This document shows positions 42,077-55,300 of a stretch of DNA of 64,000 nucleotides, piece by piece. Origin of the DNA: Carallia brachiata (lineage: Eukaryota; Streptophyta; Magnoliopsida; Malpighiales; Rhizophoraceae); contig JADCRB010000046.1 of NCBI GenBank assembly GCA_021464245.1, positions 310,001 to 374,000 on the forward strand, written 5' to 3'. The notes under the pieces were generated by a model, which was not told where the DNA came from, did no database searches, and was given only the letters and a program-made list of their open reading frames with translations. Made by a program: the position numbers and the translations under genes. Within the stretch, counting starts at the first letter, position 1. Every line of letters begins with the position of its first letter.

Positions 42077-42520
42077 ATGTCCCATGGAGGTCATGACCAT
42101 GGTTCCATGGACGATGGGAGCATGGGCGGGATGGGTGGCTCATCAAGTGACATGATGATGATGCACATGAGCTTCTACTGGGGCAAAGATGCCATAATCT
42201 TGTTCTCCGGATGGCCAAAAGACAGCCTTGGCATGTACATCCTGGCCCTCTTCGTTGTGCTATTGATGGCTTTTGTGACCGAGGTGTTGTCGGCCGCTCC
42301 AAGCTATAAAACGGGCACGAGTCCTGCCGCAGCTGCCTTTAGCCAAGCCGTCGTCTACGCGATTCGCATTGGCCTTGCTTATATGGTCATGCTTGCAGTC
42401 ATGTCGTTCAATGTTGGGATCTTCGTAGCAACCGTCGTTGGGCATGCCATCGGGTACTATTTCTTTAAGGCGCGAGCTGTTGCCACTGTCAACCATAATG
42501 GCACCATTCTGAGATCATAA
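42077..42520 (+). CDS. COPT: CTR/COPT-family copper transporter (second copy, Met/His-rich N terminus)
   Basis: A single-exon frame of 147 residues. The N terminus is a classic extracellular copper-binding segment rich in His, Met and Gly (MSHGGHDHGSMDDGSMGG, then DMMMMHMSFYWGK). Transmembrane segments are at about 53-71, 97-117 and 112-130 in the usual three-helix order. MxxxM is Met105/Met109 in YMVMLAVMSF, and GxxxG is Gly122/Gly126 in GHAIG. The C-terminal tail lacks the Cys-rich end some COPTs use to hand copper to chaperones. It is clearly a paralogue of the gene at 39781 but diverged in the first helix and both ends, so the duplication is not recent. Confidence 0.94.
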   Translation: MSHGGHDHGSMDDGSMGGMGGSSSDMMMMHMSFYWGKDAIILFSGWPKDSLGMYILALFVVLLMAFVTEVLSAAPSYKTGTSPAAAAFSQAVVYAIRIGLAYMVMLAVMSFNVGIFVATVVGHAIGYYFFKARAVATVNHNGTILRS

Positions 42521-43408
42521 TTTTACGGTGTGCTTTTGCGATCATATTTTCTATGTTGGTCTCTTTTTTCCCCTTTGTTTCTCCTATTACGATCAACAAA
42601 CAAAAAATGGTAACAGACTAAATAATGCCTATCTAATCTCAAATGTTAATGCATTTGTCTGTTGCTCGAATCTTCTGCGGCACAAGTTACAGTTCATTTA
42701 GGTTCCTCCGATAATTGATCATCTCAATTTTACTCTTATCATTTCATAGTAATTACAACTATATTTGTTGCCTTCGCTTCCTGGGTTCATGGCTCCAAAT
42801 GAAAAAAAAAAACTGCAGTTATCACAACAAACGCACGTTAACAGGGGACTTTTCGGTGTCAACGAGGCTAAGTGACACACCCAAAAGCTGTCCAACATAC
42901 AGACTGTTTCCTTCTTCTTTTTCCCTTTTCTCTTGTTGTCAATAACAACAGCTGTACACAAACCTGGCAATGGCGAAGGGACGTTGTCCAATTAAAAAAT
43001 GACAAGGTCTTTCCTTGTAGACGAGGCATAGCAGTTAACGAATTTGTGAAACGGGAAAGATCAAATAGCGCGTATATGGGCGCACAATACTTGTAACCGG
43101 TCTGTGAAATTGCTTAATATCTTTTAAACGGGTTATTGTTCATTGCTAGATCTTATTTGCACTAATTCGGGTTATGGACGACAGATCCATCTGAATTCTC
43201 CTTGTCATCATTCGTCTGATTTGAACTATACTCTGCCCTTCTTCCCTGTCTTCTGCTCCGGCATCGGTAATTCCCCCGGGCCGCCCGCCCTTTGTCAAAT
43301 AGTCCTATTGTTTTTCTGCCTTCTGGTCCTGCAAACTAGTATAGACAATTCATAAAGATAGAGATCATTAATGGATCATACAAAATGAAGAAGAGAACTC
43401 TTTTATGT
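42521..43408. other. Spacer after the second COPT gene
   Basis: COPT 3' UTR and ordinary-composition DNA. Short frames here show no family similarity. Confidence 0.5.
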
Positions 43409-43673
43409 TTAACCATCCAGCTTCTTCTGCTTCAGTTCTAAAAGAGCTGGTTTTGCATCAGGTTCCGCTGATTTGTCAACTTTCATCATCTCGCAGCAGC
43501 CAAATGCATAATCAGAAATGGGTATAAAGGATATCAACCTGTGCTACTTAAAAAACAATTTTGAAGATCACCATTTCACAATCAGTTCTCGCTTCCTTGA
43601 AATCCTCAGTTTCCATGTAGGCCATTCCACTGCGTTACAGAGCTTCTACATATGCAGGATTTGCAACCATGAT
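43409..43673 (-). pseudogene. Relic of the last TPR exons of a PAS1/FKBP72-like gene
   Basis: Two exon-like blocks, 43572-43673 and 43489-43409 (minus), keep their splice signals (acceptor CTACAG, donor ATG|GTGATC, acceptor GCGAG). Together they read ANPAYVEAL-stop-RSGMAYMETEDFKEA, then MMKVDKSAEPDAKPALLELKQKK. This matches the C-terminal tetratricopeptide repeat of PASTICCINO1-type FKBP immunophilins (RGMAYM, MIKVDKSSE and LLKLKQK), as I recall that family. A TAA at 43635-43637 replaces the codon before Arg in the RRGMAYM motif, and nothing upstream resembles the rest of the gene. It is therefore a gene fragment, probably left by an old duplication or a transposon capture. Confidence 0.6.
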
Positions 43674-45416
43674 CTGTAGATTTTATCCAGACCACATCAG
43701 AAGATTCAGACTCAGATATGCGAAATACGAGACACATTGCTTGGGATAAACGTGGACAATTTTGATCCAGAAGAAAAATTTCTCCACACAGCTATATATC
43801 GATCGAATGCATTGTATTCTTGACCTCCGATAACAAATTTGCATATCATCATACGCCCACAAACATAAAACATCACCTATGATTTCTCCTACTTACTCAA
43901 ACATAATCCCTGTTTTGAATGTTTTGCTTTTCCTTAATCCATGAAATTCATAAACACGAATAACTCAGACTCGAGTATGCAAAAACAGAAGCATACACAT
44001 TACTTCAACTGATAACGATTGATGCCAATACCGAGGTTACTTGGCTCTTCAACATTGTCAGAAGTCCTTCCAGCTGTCCCAGCAACATCTTGCTTTTCGT
44101 CGAAAACTTGCCTTATCAGAATTGGAGAAAGTTCAGAACGTTTGACTTTTAATTCCAACCGTTGAATGCGCAGAAATTCCACTAGTCGCACCAATAGCAC
44201 AGTCGTAAGTCCCGCAGAAGCGCAAGCGGGCCTGCAAAGATTCCAGCTATTTAACAAGCCCATGCCGGCTTGTCTGAATTGCTGGACCGCTAAGTGGGGC
44301 AAGGAGACGATAGAAGCGAACTGGCTTCACTGCAAACTGTAACTCCAATGCTCCATTCAAAATTGAGCAATTTAAACCTCCATTTTCTATTTTCGCTTAC
44401 TTCAATTCTTATTTTAAAATCAATAAGTCAATCCCCAATTCCTCCAACTCAATTAAAAAAAAAAACCTATTTCTGTTTTTTTATTTTATTTTATTGTGGG
44501 CTTATCTACATGCACACAGTGGGCTATGGGCCAGTTGCTTATAATTGGGCTTCATCTAAATAAACATTCACTGCTGAAAGTAGTGGTCTAGCGGTAAAGA
44601 CATTGAACATTGTTAGATTAGGCATTGAGTTGGAGTACTTATTAAGATAATTAATGAGATTAAATTTACATTAAAATTTGATGCGAGTTATAAGGTAACC
44701 ATCCAAACAGTTAGCATCTTCCCCGAGCACTCCGACGCAATGTTCTTGAGCGGAACAAATTGAGGCACCACCCCTCTTCTTCATTTAATTTGCCAAAAAA
44801 AAAAAAAATCCCCTGGTACTTTTTTTTTTAATTTTGGTCAAACGTCCCATGATTCTTGCAAACAATTTGTCACTAATCCGGCCTCCTTTTCTTTTCCTTT
44901 TCCACCTTTTCAAAATAGGGAAGAATTAAGGACGCAGCGTGAGAAGGAGAAATTATGGTTCCTGCATAAAATTTACATTCCTTAAAAAAACAAAATTATG
45001 ATTATATATACATTTTATTTTTTTAATTATTTGTATATTTTATTTATTGATATACATGTATATCAGTAAATAAAATGTACTAATAATTAAAATAAAATGT
45101 ATATATAATCATAAAAAAAAAAAAATTGGCCACAGTTTTACCACAACACGTTCCTGTAACCGGACCCATTGAAATATTTCGCATCATATTGCATGTCATC
45201 GTGCCACTTGGCCGTTTCCGATGTGGAATAAATAGCGATTCCTTTGATTACCTAATTTCCAACCGCCAAATTTTTAAAGCCCTGATAGCACCTAAACTGT
45301 TGCCAAATTATTAAATAGAAACCGGACTCGTATGGTATCGCTAATCATTTACAAGATGCTCAAAGAAGTCCCATTTTAATTTTAAAGACTACAAGTCACG
45401 CTAAAAATGTCAACTT

Positions 45417-45702
45417 AAAGTCCGTTTGTTTGCTGTAAAATAATTTATATTTGTAAAATATTTGCAAGAAAAAATATTTGCAGTGAAAATAATAATTTTC
45501 TTTTATCACTTACTTATAGTACAGTTTGTGTTTTCTCTAAAAATAACTTCAGTTCTGAAAAAGAAAAAAGTTATTTTACTTGAAAATCTGAAAATTTTTT
45601 CCAAATTTTACCTATGTAAAATATTTTCCGTGAAACAAACCTCAGAAAATCTGTAAAATTTTTTCCTGTAAAATATTTTACAGGAAACAAACACGCCTTT
45701 AG
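45417..45702. mobile_element. MITE with roughly 25-bp terminal inverted repeats
   Basis: The left end aaagtccgtttgtttgctgt and the right end acaggaaacaaacacgcctt are imperfect inverted copies (about 25 bases with one gap). The interior is AT-rich with a further internal palindrome, ctgtaaaatattttacag, near the right end. The target duplication is unclear (TTA on the left, TAG on the right). The element is shared with the relic at 15631-15885. Confidence 0.6.
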
Positions 45703-46414
45703 TGTATATATATATGTATACACATTGGACAGCTTTGATCTTAAATTTAATTTCGTGGACACACCCGAAATTTTTTTTCGTTATAAATTTATAATCACAC
45801 TGTGGCCTTTCATTTTGTTCAAATATACTCCTTGTTATTATTCCATAAGAATCACTGAACATGCAGCAAAACTAAATGGTTTTAGTACATTTTTCATTTT
45901 CTTAAATTTAGAGGTTAATAAATCTATTGTCTCCAAAATCACTTAGTCCATTTTCAGTTTTTTGACCAAAAAACCAGAAAATAAAATCAACTCAAGACTC
46001 TGCCCCCACCGCCCTCTCTGCCCCCCTAACGATCTTCTTTCCCATTCGCCTTTCAATGCAAACATCATCAAAACCCAAATTCCGCCCCATCAATTCAATG
46101 GCGATGGCCTGGGCTGATCCCCTGTTTATTTCTTGTTTTTGGGTTGAAAAACTAAAAATACATTAATTGATTTTTTGAGATTATTCGGATACAGTAGGTT
46201 GGGAGAGGGGATGGAAAAGAAAATACACTAATTTGTGAATCGAATACAAAAAACAAAATATTAACAAAAATAAAAGTTTTAGTGATGGCCAACATAATAG
46301 CGACGGGGTGTAATTAGAACAAAATAAACAGTCATAAGAAGTGTGATTATGACCCAAAAAAATAAAATAAAAAAAGAAAGAGGTACATGTGGAATCTGAG
46401 GTTGTCAGAATTGA

Positions 46415-46825
46415 ACTAGTTATCAAACCGAAAATATTAGCGAATCAAGGTTCAACCGATTGAACCAATATTTAATAATATATATATATATAAAAGTAAT
46501 TAAAAAAATAATTATAGATAGTGATTAAATATTAATTTTTTTAATTTTAAAGATGAAATTGAAAGTTTTAATCAGATTTAAGATTAAATTGAACTTTTTA
46601 ATTAAAATTAATATTTAAATTATAATTTAAATAACATTTGAGACCAAATTGTAATTTATAAATTTTTAATTTTCATTAAATCGATCTGATTGGTCCGATT
46701 TTCACCAATTTTTACCGATTCTTGACTGATTTTGACTAATTTTTTCCGATCTGGTTCACCCCTCAAAATTCACTTAAACCCACGATCACCAGTTCAATCA
46801 GTCTGACCGACCGGTGCGGGCTGTT
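46415..46825. repeat. Diverged ACCGGTT/CCGATT-type repeat
   Basis: The ends are rich in caaccgattgaac, gaccgaccggt and similar words, around an AT-rich core. The composition resembles the repeat at 3040-3279 that enters the assembly gap. Confidence 0.45.
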
Positions 46826-49800
46826 TTTTACAACAATGCTGGAATCAAGTGTACGGCCAACGAGTCATCAGGCTAAAAAAAAAAAAGAAGAAGAAAAGGA
46901 ATAGACGGTCTAATTGTCGATGATAACCTTTGTTTTCTCCTTTCATTTATTATTTAACTATACTCAGAAGCCAATGATGAGGACTAAAAAAATAATCAAT
47001 CTTAACAAGCGTAGTTACTCGTTGACGTGAGAGATATACCTCTGACTAGATGAGACTCAAATCAATTATTATTTAGTTATGCCATTAATGTGGATTCTCA
47101 ACAAGAGTTTTGTCATTACACGGCCAAAAAATCGGGGAGAATAAGAAGTTAGAGCAATGGTCAATTGGGGTAATCACAAAGCAAGCAAGCCAAACTGATT
47201 CATCCTTAAGATAATGACACAACTGTTTTTATAATCATTAGTACCAAAACGATTAATTATAATCCAAAGAAACAGCAATAATCAAATGGTAAGTATCATT
47301 CTTCAAGTCATTTACGTCGACTCCATATTGGTGAAATTCACACGCAGGATTACCGTGTTCTATGCCAGAACAAAAACCCGTACGCAATCTGCAAAATTAT
47401 TCAGACAGTGCACATCTGTGATTATTAAGACCTTTTTTTTTTTCTCTTTCTGCGTACATTTAAAACTCATTTATTGTAGCCTCAGGAAGCTACATACCTG
47501 TCAGAATCATGCAGTAGGACTTGCTCGTGTTTATATTGTCGTTATCTAATGTCATTATTATACGGGACTGTTTTGTTGGTTTGGTTTGGTTGGTTGACCA
47601 ACCATTGAATTTAGAATGCTTCGTGGAGTCAGAACATGGCCCTTTCCCCTTGTACAGGAAGTGGAAGGCACCTTTATTTTGTTTCGTCTAATTGCCAAGT
47701 TAAGGGGACTAGCAAGTTAATGAGTATCTTGTTAATTAAGCTAGAGCAGTGGAATACATGTAATTTTACTGAGGGATCTGTATTCTCTCACTTATTCTTA
47801 ATAGGCTATCATCTTTTTACTGACAAATATATATATATATCATTAACTTTAACAAATTTAACAACTTTAAAAAGTAATAAATTTAATATTAACTTTACCT
47901 AAAGTAACAAATATAAAAAATTTATTAAACAGAATTTATGTATTTTGATAATATGACATTTACTTATATAATTATCATATTATTAAAATAGATATATTTT
48001 TATAAATCTGTAATCAAAACTGACAGATTTTATTTAAATAAAATTATTGCGTATTAAATTTATTACTTTCAATAAAGTTAGTACTTGATTTGTTACTATT
48101 TAAAACTAATGTTAGATATATTAATTTAAAAATATAGTAATATTTTTATATACTAACAAAAAAAAAAAAAAGAGACTAAGAAGTTACCCTAATCCCATCG
48201 GAAAAGAACAAAGTATTAAGAAACCATATGTGAGCAAGCGATTTCCAAATTCCAAGTCGCCTACATGGTCTTGGAGTGAACTACAACTAATCCAAAAAAC
48301 TGCCCGCATATTGGGCCATAGAAGAAGTATAAAATGATGTTTTTGCAGACGAGTTTTCTTTCCCAACATGTCCAAAAAATGTACAATCCATAAATTTATA
48401 TCTGAACATTAATTGAACAATTAATGTCCCTAGCAAGGGATTCACGACGGCATTGGATAACTAAGCAAGAAATGGGCGGCAACAAGAAGAGTAAACAACC
48501 AGTGGGGCATGAAAGGAAAAGAAAATACAACCACTACACAACAAAGGCGATTAAGTCAAAGATACGCAGCAAACCGGAACATGAAAACGCACACACCGAG
48601 CACGACCACCAGAAAGGACACATCAACCGACGGTTAGGAACAAAAGAAATGAATAAAAGCCCAGCCAAGCGCGCCATCAACGCGCGTTAACTCCGCCAGC
48701 ACACAAGTAGTGCGGCCAATGTGTATTTAAAAATAAATAAAGTAGAAACTGGAGGCATGGTCATGGAAGTGGGCTACCACCACCACGAACCCCACAATCG
48801 CTGGCAAAGCCGGCGTGCCAGCCATACACGGTCCGGCCACGGTGAACATCGATCTCTTTTCTTTCTTTCTTTTTTTTTTTAATTAATTATTTATAATTAA
48901 AGGAGAGTTGTAGCACCCACGCTAAAAAAGCCACAGCCTGCGGCAAAGAAAAAACGCTACGAAAGGGTTAGAAGGTCGGGTCTCTCAAATATATTTAGTG
49001 AGAGGCATGAAAAATATATAGTTAATATAATAATATTTAATAATTTATTTATTTTTTAAAATTTAATATAATTTTTATAATTTAATAATTTAAATTACTA
49101 CATATTTACTACATCTTGTGCCTCTAAAAATTTATTTAAGAATTTTCTTTTAGAAAAAGTTTGTTATCTAGAAGTGAAATGGCTGAAAGAATTTTTAAAT
49201 TATAATTTTTTATTTAACATAAATTATAAATATAATAAAATAATAATAATTTTTTACTTTATATTTATAATGTACTCAATTATATAATAAATTTAATAAA
49301 TTATAATTCCAAAATTTCTCATGCCAAATTTTGTCCGGCCATACTCTTATTTTTTACGGGAGCCTTACAACGAGAGGTTAAGAAAAGGTCATCCTAGTGC
49401 ATGACACGTGTAAAAGCCGCCAACGAATTAAACCAATCCTTTTTGATAGCTTGTAATCGATGAAATACTTCATTCTTAAGCAATGACCCCATTTATGGAT
49501 TGATTCTAATTAACACTTTAAACTTTTTTTACTTGTGAAAAGTACCAACAGAAAAAAACAGAGACAGACAGATCTTAACTTCGATAAAAACTCGAATCCA
49601 AAGTTTATGGCCTCAACAATGAATGAGTGCCTTTACCATTTGTTAGTTAAAATTTAAAAATCTAGTGACAGTTTATGGCATACGAAAAAAGCGTTGCCCC
49701 GCAAAACTCTCGAAAAGATAGCCGCAACTGGGCCTTGGTCGATTAACCAAACATTAATCTAACACTCATTAATTACTCGAGCAGTTAACCATGTTTTTAA

Positions 49801-50518
49801 AAAAAAAAAGCCATGTCAGTCGGGGCCAAAATGTACAAAATAGAACATTGAGCAAACGCATTGTGTGCAAGCAAATCAACAGGCCCAACACCCGCTATTG
49901 CGATTATAAAAGCTATTGTTGATAGTACTTCCAAGGCAACAGCGATGGGAAATGACTTGTCCTCATTTTCATATATATTTACTTCAAGGCAATAGATTTG
50001 GCGTGCCAGGCTGTAGTTTAATATATAAATGAACACTCATATTAAGGATGGATTACAATAATAAGACAAGGTAGTAAATTTCCTCCAAAACATGAAACCT
50101 ACCCCAATGATTTCCCTACCTACTTGAGTAATGCCACAAAAGACATCAAATTTACTTTCCGAAACACAACACAAAAGGGAGAGACCACACAACATCCACT
50201 GCTTTTTGGTCTACTGTGCCCAAAAACAAAAGGGGTACCCTAGTTGCTGCAGATCTTCCTTTTCCTAAAGGCAGAAAATTTTATTTCCATCTAATTCTAA
50301 CACAAAAATACCTTTCATAATTTTCTGTTTTCTTCACCTTTTCTTCTGTTAAAATCCTTTTTCTCCTCCCCCCATTTGTCTATACTACTACTTTCCTATG
50401 GTGTTCTTGCATGTTCCCTTTCTTTTTTCTTATTTCACTCCTAACCTCCACATTTGCTTAATCTTCCCTAAAACACCAGCATAAGACTACTGCTAAGAGC
50501 CCCAGAATGACTGTTGGA

Positions 50519-52355
50519 TCAGTAGGTCCATTCTTGGGGTAACCCGACTTCAGTGCTCATTCCTGGTTGTTGTCTCGGGTTGCGCTTCGGATTCGAGGGA
50601 AAGTTGCCACCCAGCCTCGAAGCAAAATCTACACAAAAGAATTGGAAGAATCAATCAACAGACTAGACAAAAAAAAAATTTGTTAAATTTAAGTAACCAT
50701 GCAAATTGAACCCATAAGCGAAGGCACATAATTACCACTTTCTGGGACCAAATTTCCATTGAATCGAGACTGGAATTGGGGCTGACCACCCATTTCTTCC
50801 AAGTTCAAGTTCAGAGCCTGCACCACTCTAGCAGGAAGGAAGACGGTGGTACATCCTGTTCGTAAAATAATGAGAAGTCAGTATCAACGCAAATATGTAC
50901 GATAAAACAACTAAAAGAAAAAAATGCAACAACCATGAAAGCAATCTTAAAAACATTATCTCCAAAGGGCCGGATCTAAGACACACTGATGAACCGTGCA
51001 CCCGTTAATGTTACCCATCGACAACCAAACATCAACAACAGAAATGACAAGTTTAAAAGAACCAAAAAAACCAACCACCACCGAAAAAAAAAACACAAAA
51101 TCCCTAAACAAATCCCCAGGAAATTGGTAAACTATGTAGGCAAGGCAAGAAGGAGAGAGGGGTCGACCCGACTTCTTGCGGGTTTCAGTAGGGGCACCAA
51201 CAGGGCGAGGCAGAAACACTCCAGTACCAGCGCATTCCTTCCTGCCCCCTTGATTACCAAGGAACATAGCACGCAAACCCGACTGATGCTGTTGTTGGGC
51301 CAGTTGTTGCGGCGGCCAAGCAGAAGAAGACAAGCCCAAAGGTCTGCTGCCAGCATTTCTTCCCCTGTGGACCACTTGCTGAGGCTGTTGGAGTTGGTAC
51401 AGTCCAGTCGCCTTGGAATGTTGCCCTCCCAGCTGCTTCATCATTTGTTGCTGCCTCAGCTGCTGAAACTAAAACACAAACAAAGGATGCCCCACTAAAT
51501 AATCCCCCAAACAACTTCAAATCTGAAGAATAATAAAATAAAGGATTGTGTCAAATACATACTTGAGATGCCTGCAGCTTCTGGTGCTTCTGGTAATTAG
51601 AAAGCTGCTGCTGCTGCTGCTGCATGTAGAGAGCAAGATCATGGTTGGAGTTTTTCACGGGTACAGAGACCGGAGAGGGCTTTCTTGGAGGACCCTGGAA
51701 TTCTCTGCCATGGCCGTTAAGGCCCAGTCGTTCTTCAATCATCCTGATCCTCGCAACTTCCCCTGCAGCGGCATACAAAAGATCACAAGTTGCCGGTGGT
51801 GAAGAGACCCTCCTGGTTCCATTTAGGCTTCCACAGCTGGAGCCCTGCCTGCACCCATACCCATTTCCAACGGCACACAACGTCGATTGAGGCGAACCTG
51901 AGGGTACCCAACACTGCAAAAGACCAAGAATCCCCTAAATAACAACAGCAGAGCATGCAACCGAAAAGAAAACACACAAATCTCACCATTTATCATGATA
52001 CCTTGTTGTTTTCGACTCGCAGAGGAAGGCCGTTTCTCCACAAATCGTCCTCCAGCGTGGAGTGAGCCATTTGGCGGGTTAACCCAGCAAGGTAGTCTTC
52101 CTCGTCACTCTCCGTTTCAGGGGAGCCAAGCGCCGACTCAACCGGAGAGCTGAGATCCGAAGAGCTCCCAAAAGAGGAGCCGAACCCACAAGGAAAGTCA
52201 AGTGAGAATAACGGCTTGCCGTATTCGCACTCTAAGCCAAACAAATCCTTAGCACCCTTCAAGCTCCTGCTATTGTCCAGGTCCATTAGTAGATCGTCGT
52301 CTGCGAGAAACTGAGAAGGCAGCCAAAACTCGCCGTCGTCGAAACGCTCCGCCAT
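50519..52355 (-). CDS. Conserved plant Gln-rich protein of unknown function
   Basis: Five exons (minus): 52002-52355, 51563-51913, 51168-51468, 50736-50855 and 50519-50628; phases agree and give 411 residues. The start MAERFDDGEFWLPSQFL follows a short 5' UTR. The N-terminal third is acidic (SPETESDEEDYLAGLTRQM). The middle has a Gln run (LALYMQQQQQQLSNYQ) and more Gln-rich stretches. The C-terminal part has a repeated VFLPxxxx theme: TGVFLPRPVGAPTETRKKS and CTTVFLPARVVQALNLNLEE. I believe this pattern is shared by a family of uncharacterised plant proteins, but I know of no defined function. No signal peptide or membrane span is seen. The acidic and Gln-rich composition would suit a nuclear or transcription-linked role, which is only inference. 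The frame is intact. Confidence 0.82.
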
Positions 52356-55300
52356 ATTCAATATAGAGAAAAGGGGAAAAGCAACCGGAGATTACGAGGA
52401 GAGAAACAAAATATCAGGACACCAGAGAAAGTGGGAATCCTGGTGGTGGGAAGTGGGCTTTGCTGCTGGGTTAAGATTTAATGATAACAACAACAACGCC
52501 TGCCGAATTTTGTTTTGATTTGCAGTCTCAGAGGCCCACTAAAAAAAAAACAACAGAACAAAAACAAAAAAGCTGCTCTTTTGAAGAGAAACGCTGTTTC
52601 CTTAATCAACGCCTGGAAGTGAAAGGGGCCACGGTGAGGTGTGAATGCAACTCAAAAATTGAAATTGAAACAACTGAGCAGCAAGAGATAGACTTGAACA
52701 ATTGGTATTTGTAGAGAGAGAGAGAGAGAGAGAGAGGCCAGAAAAGCGAGTGGGGTTTTTGTTTTTTAGTTTTTTTTAATTTTCTGAAACTATACTTGCG
52801 AGGAATGAAGGTAGGACCACGCGCGGGGTCTACACAACGGCAAACGGTCAATTCTGATAAAGAAATTTTGAGATGGATCGAGTGAGTCCCCAAAGTAAGT
52901 AGAATGCACTTGGCAAGCATGTGACTGGGCCAGATTTTATTTCACTTTTTTCGGCCAGAAGTGCAATTTTTGAAGGCGTGGGCGTGGGTCGTGGTTAGTG
53001 GCTAACAAACAAACAAACAAACCCAACCTCCTCCTCGCCCCCACCCCTCTTTCTTTCTTGGACGTGGTTAGCGGTGGCTACTGGCCACTCTGTTCCCCCA
53101 ATTCGCTTATCAACGTGAACTGACATTTGTCCTTCCTTGCTGTCCACTTGGCACACCAGGGCAGTCTCCATTACCAACACAAGTTGTTTATCGCAATCGC
53201 ATGGACTTATTTGCCCTCTTTGTCCCTACGTATTTACTATGATGCCACACAATGACTTTCTTTAAAAATTTCTTTTATAAATTAATTCGAACTGAAGTTT
53301 TGATTCCATATCTTACTTTTCTTGTTTTTTGTTTTTGGTATATTCTAAATTTATATTAATTGGACAGAAAAGAGAACAGTTAAATTGATCAAAACTTTTT
53401 TATTAATAAATTATTAATATTATTTAAATTATAAATTTATACAAATAATTTTTACTTTTAAAATGACTCTGATACAATATACAATGACTTTTTTTTTGTT
53501 TTAATTATTTACAACAGTACCCCTCGTTGAATTATCAATTATCAGGACCTGAGCTCTACATTGGCAGCAATAATGGGGGACATCCCCATATCTATTATTC
53601 AGGCCAAAGCCTGCGGGAAGATCGGCTTGCGCAGGACAAGATCTTTTTCGCAGGGTACGACCCAAAATTGAGATGCAATACCAAAACCCGAACCATGGGT
53701 TAGAAGTTTACTTTAGTTATTTTTCGTTTTTAACAATAAAAAATCACTTCTTTATACGTTATTAAAACTTTAAGTTGAATACTGATTTTTATTGTTTTAC
53801 AGTCTTTATTTAATATTTTTTTAAAAAAATTTACTATCCTAATATTATAAAATTTAAAATGAACATCCTTTAAATTTAATTACAGTATTAACAAATTTAT
53901 AATTTAATATCACATTTAATTTTTTATTACATTATTATATGACCACTTAATTTTAAATACAAAAAAAATATTGATATAAAAATTTAAATTTAAATTAATA
54001 TTAAAAAATATACTAAAATACTACTACATTAACACTTATTTTTTGACTTTGGTTATCGCCCCTCCCATTTTGGTGAAAGATCATTTTACAATTTCACGCA
54101 TGTCTCCGGATTTCCGGTGTTTGGACCCTCAATTCAGTCAACTCAGTGTTTGCCGAATTTGCAGGCTCTTTAAGCTTGGACAATTCACATTTTCTTCTTT
54201 AATTTATTTGTGAATAACAAGGATTGAAAATTGCTTTTGGCCCGTGTTAATTCAATGATAAACAAATTGATAATCTATCTATAGTCAACTAATCATTTTT
54301 TTTTTTTCAATCTGTTGTGAGATTATGCCGCAACAGCGGCTTCTTTTTTGTCATTTTGGACTGCCTTTCCAATTAGAGCTGCTGTTTGTTATTAAAAAAA
54401 AAAAAGCGTGTTTTTGAAGAACGATTGCATATAACTACGCTCTAATGATTTTTTTTTGACTTTTTTTTTTGTCATTAAAACTATTTTTGTTTGACTCTCT
54501 AATAGAAGAACCGCTCAGCTTTGCTGTTATTGTTTGGGCTTGATTAAGCCACCATTAAGTGTAAACGTGTTTTCAAATTTTTATTTTGACGGACAATATA
54601 GTAGTTAAGAATTTATATTTTAATTTTTATTTAATCTTTAGAAGGAGTATAAGGTTTATGTAAATAAAAAAATTATTTTTATTATATAATTTATAATTAA
54701 TAGACTTTCCAATAAATAAAAAAATATTTTGACGAATGCCAATAAAGTATTCATATATAGCAAAAATAAAGTCACGGACACGTCAATTAGTCAAATAATC
54801 ACTTGAAAATCATATACACATAAATGTTTTTTTAAATTTTTCCCCATGTTAGGTGTTTTTACTTGGGAGAAAAAAGCTTGGAATCCGTGAAACACTGATA
54901 TTTCACAAATATAAATACAGTGACGTAGATACGATAGAATATAAGCCAAAGGGGATTAATGCGCAGTTTTATATTGTTTTTAATTGTCATCAAAGTCTTT
55001 TTTATTCCTTTTTTCTTATCATTGTATATTCTATTAGTGGTAACAAAATAGCATCCTTTATAAACACAGCAAGAGGAATTTACAATTAAATATTAAATAC
55101 TTGCCAAAAAAAATACTATTACAAAAAATTGCACCGCCATAAGATTTGTATCGATAATATTTATAGTATCTGTATAGATACATCTATAGCATCCATATAG
55201 ATATTAAGAGGACCTCATATTAAACACAATAGCATCCGTTTAGATTGTATGTGCTTTCTACTATTTTTTTAGTAACTTTTAGTTAAATGATTTCAAAAAT

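Larger units (their letters stand above)
43674..50518. other. Long repeat-rich spacer
   Basis: Holds the MITE at 45417-45702, an ACCGGTT-type repeat at 46415-46825 and AT-rich DNA. Mixed-composition islands at 44000-44300 (minus frame of 100 residues, no family) and 48180-48860 (frames on both strands, no family) may be decayed transposons. The last roughly 450 bases before 50519 are probably the 3' UTR of the Gln-rich protein gene. Confidence 0.5.

Noticed and set aside
44000..44302. 100-residue minus-strand frame upstream of the PAS1-like relic
   Set aside because: It does not match any part of PAS1 or another family that I recognise, so it was not joined to the relic.
44575..44700. tRNA-like A box (tggtctagcggtaaaga), possible SINE
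   Set aside because: The B box is not convincing, no cloverleaf forms by eye, and no target duplication was seen.
48424..48690. Lys-rich 88-residue plus-strand frame
   Set aside because: No family resemblance and no neighbouring exon signals; it may be a decayed transposon piece.
50989..51498. 169-residue plus-strand frame
   Set aside because: It is antisense to exon 3 of the Gln-rich gene; the open frame follows from that exon's codon composition.
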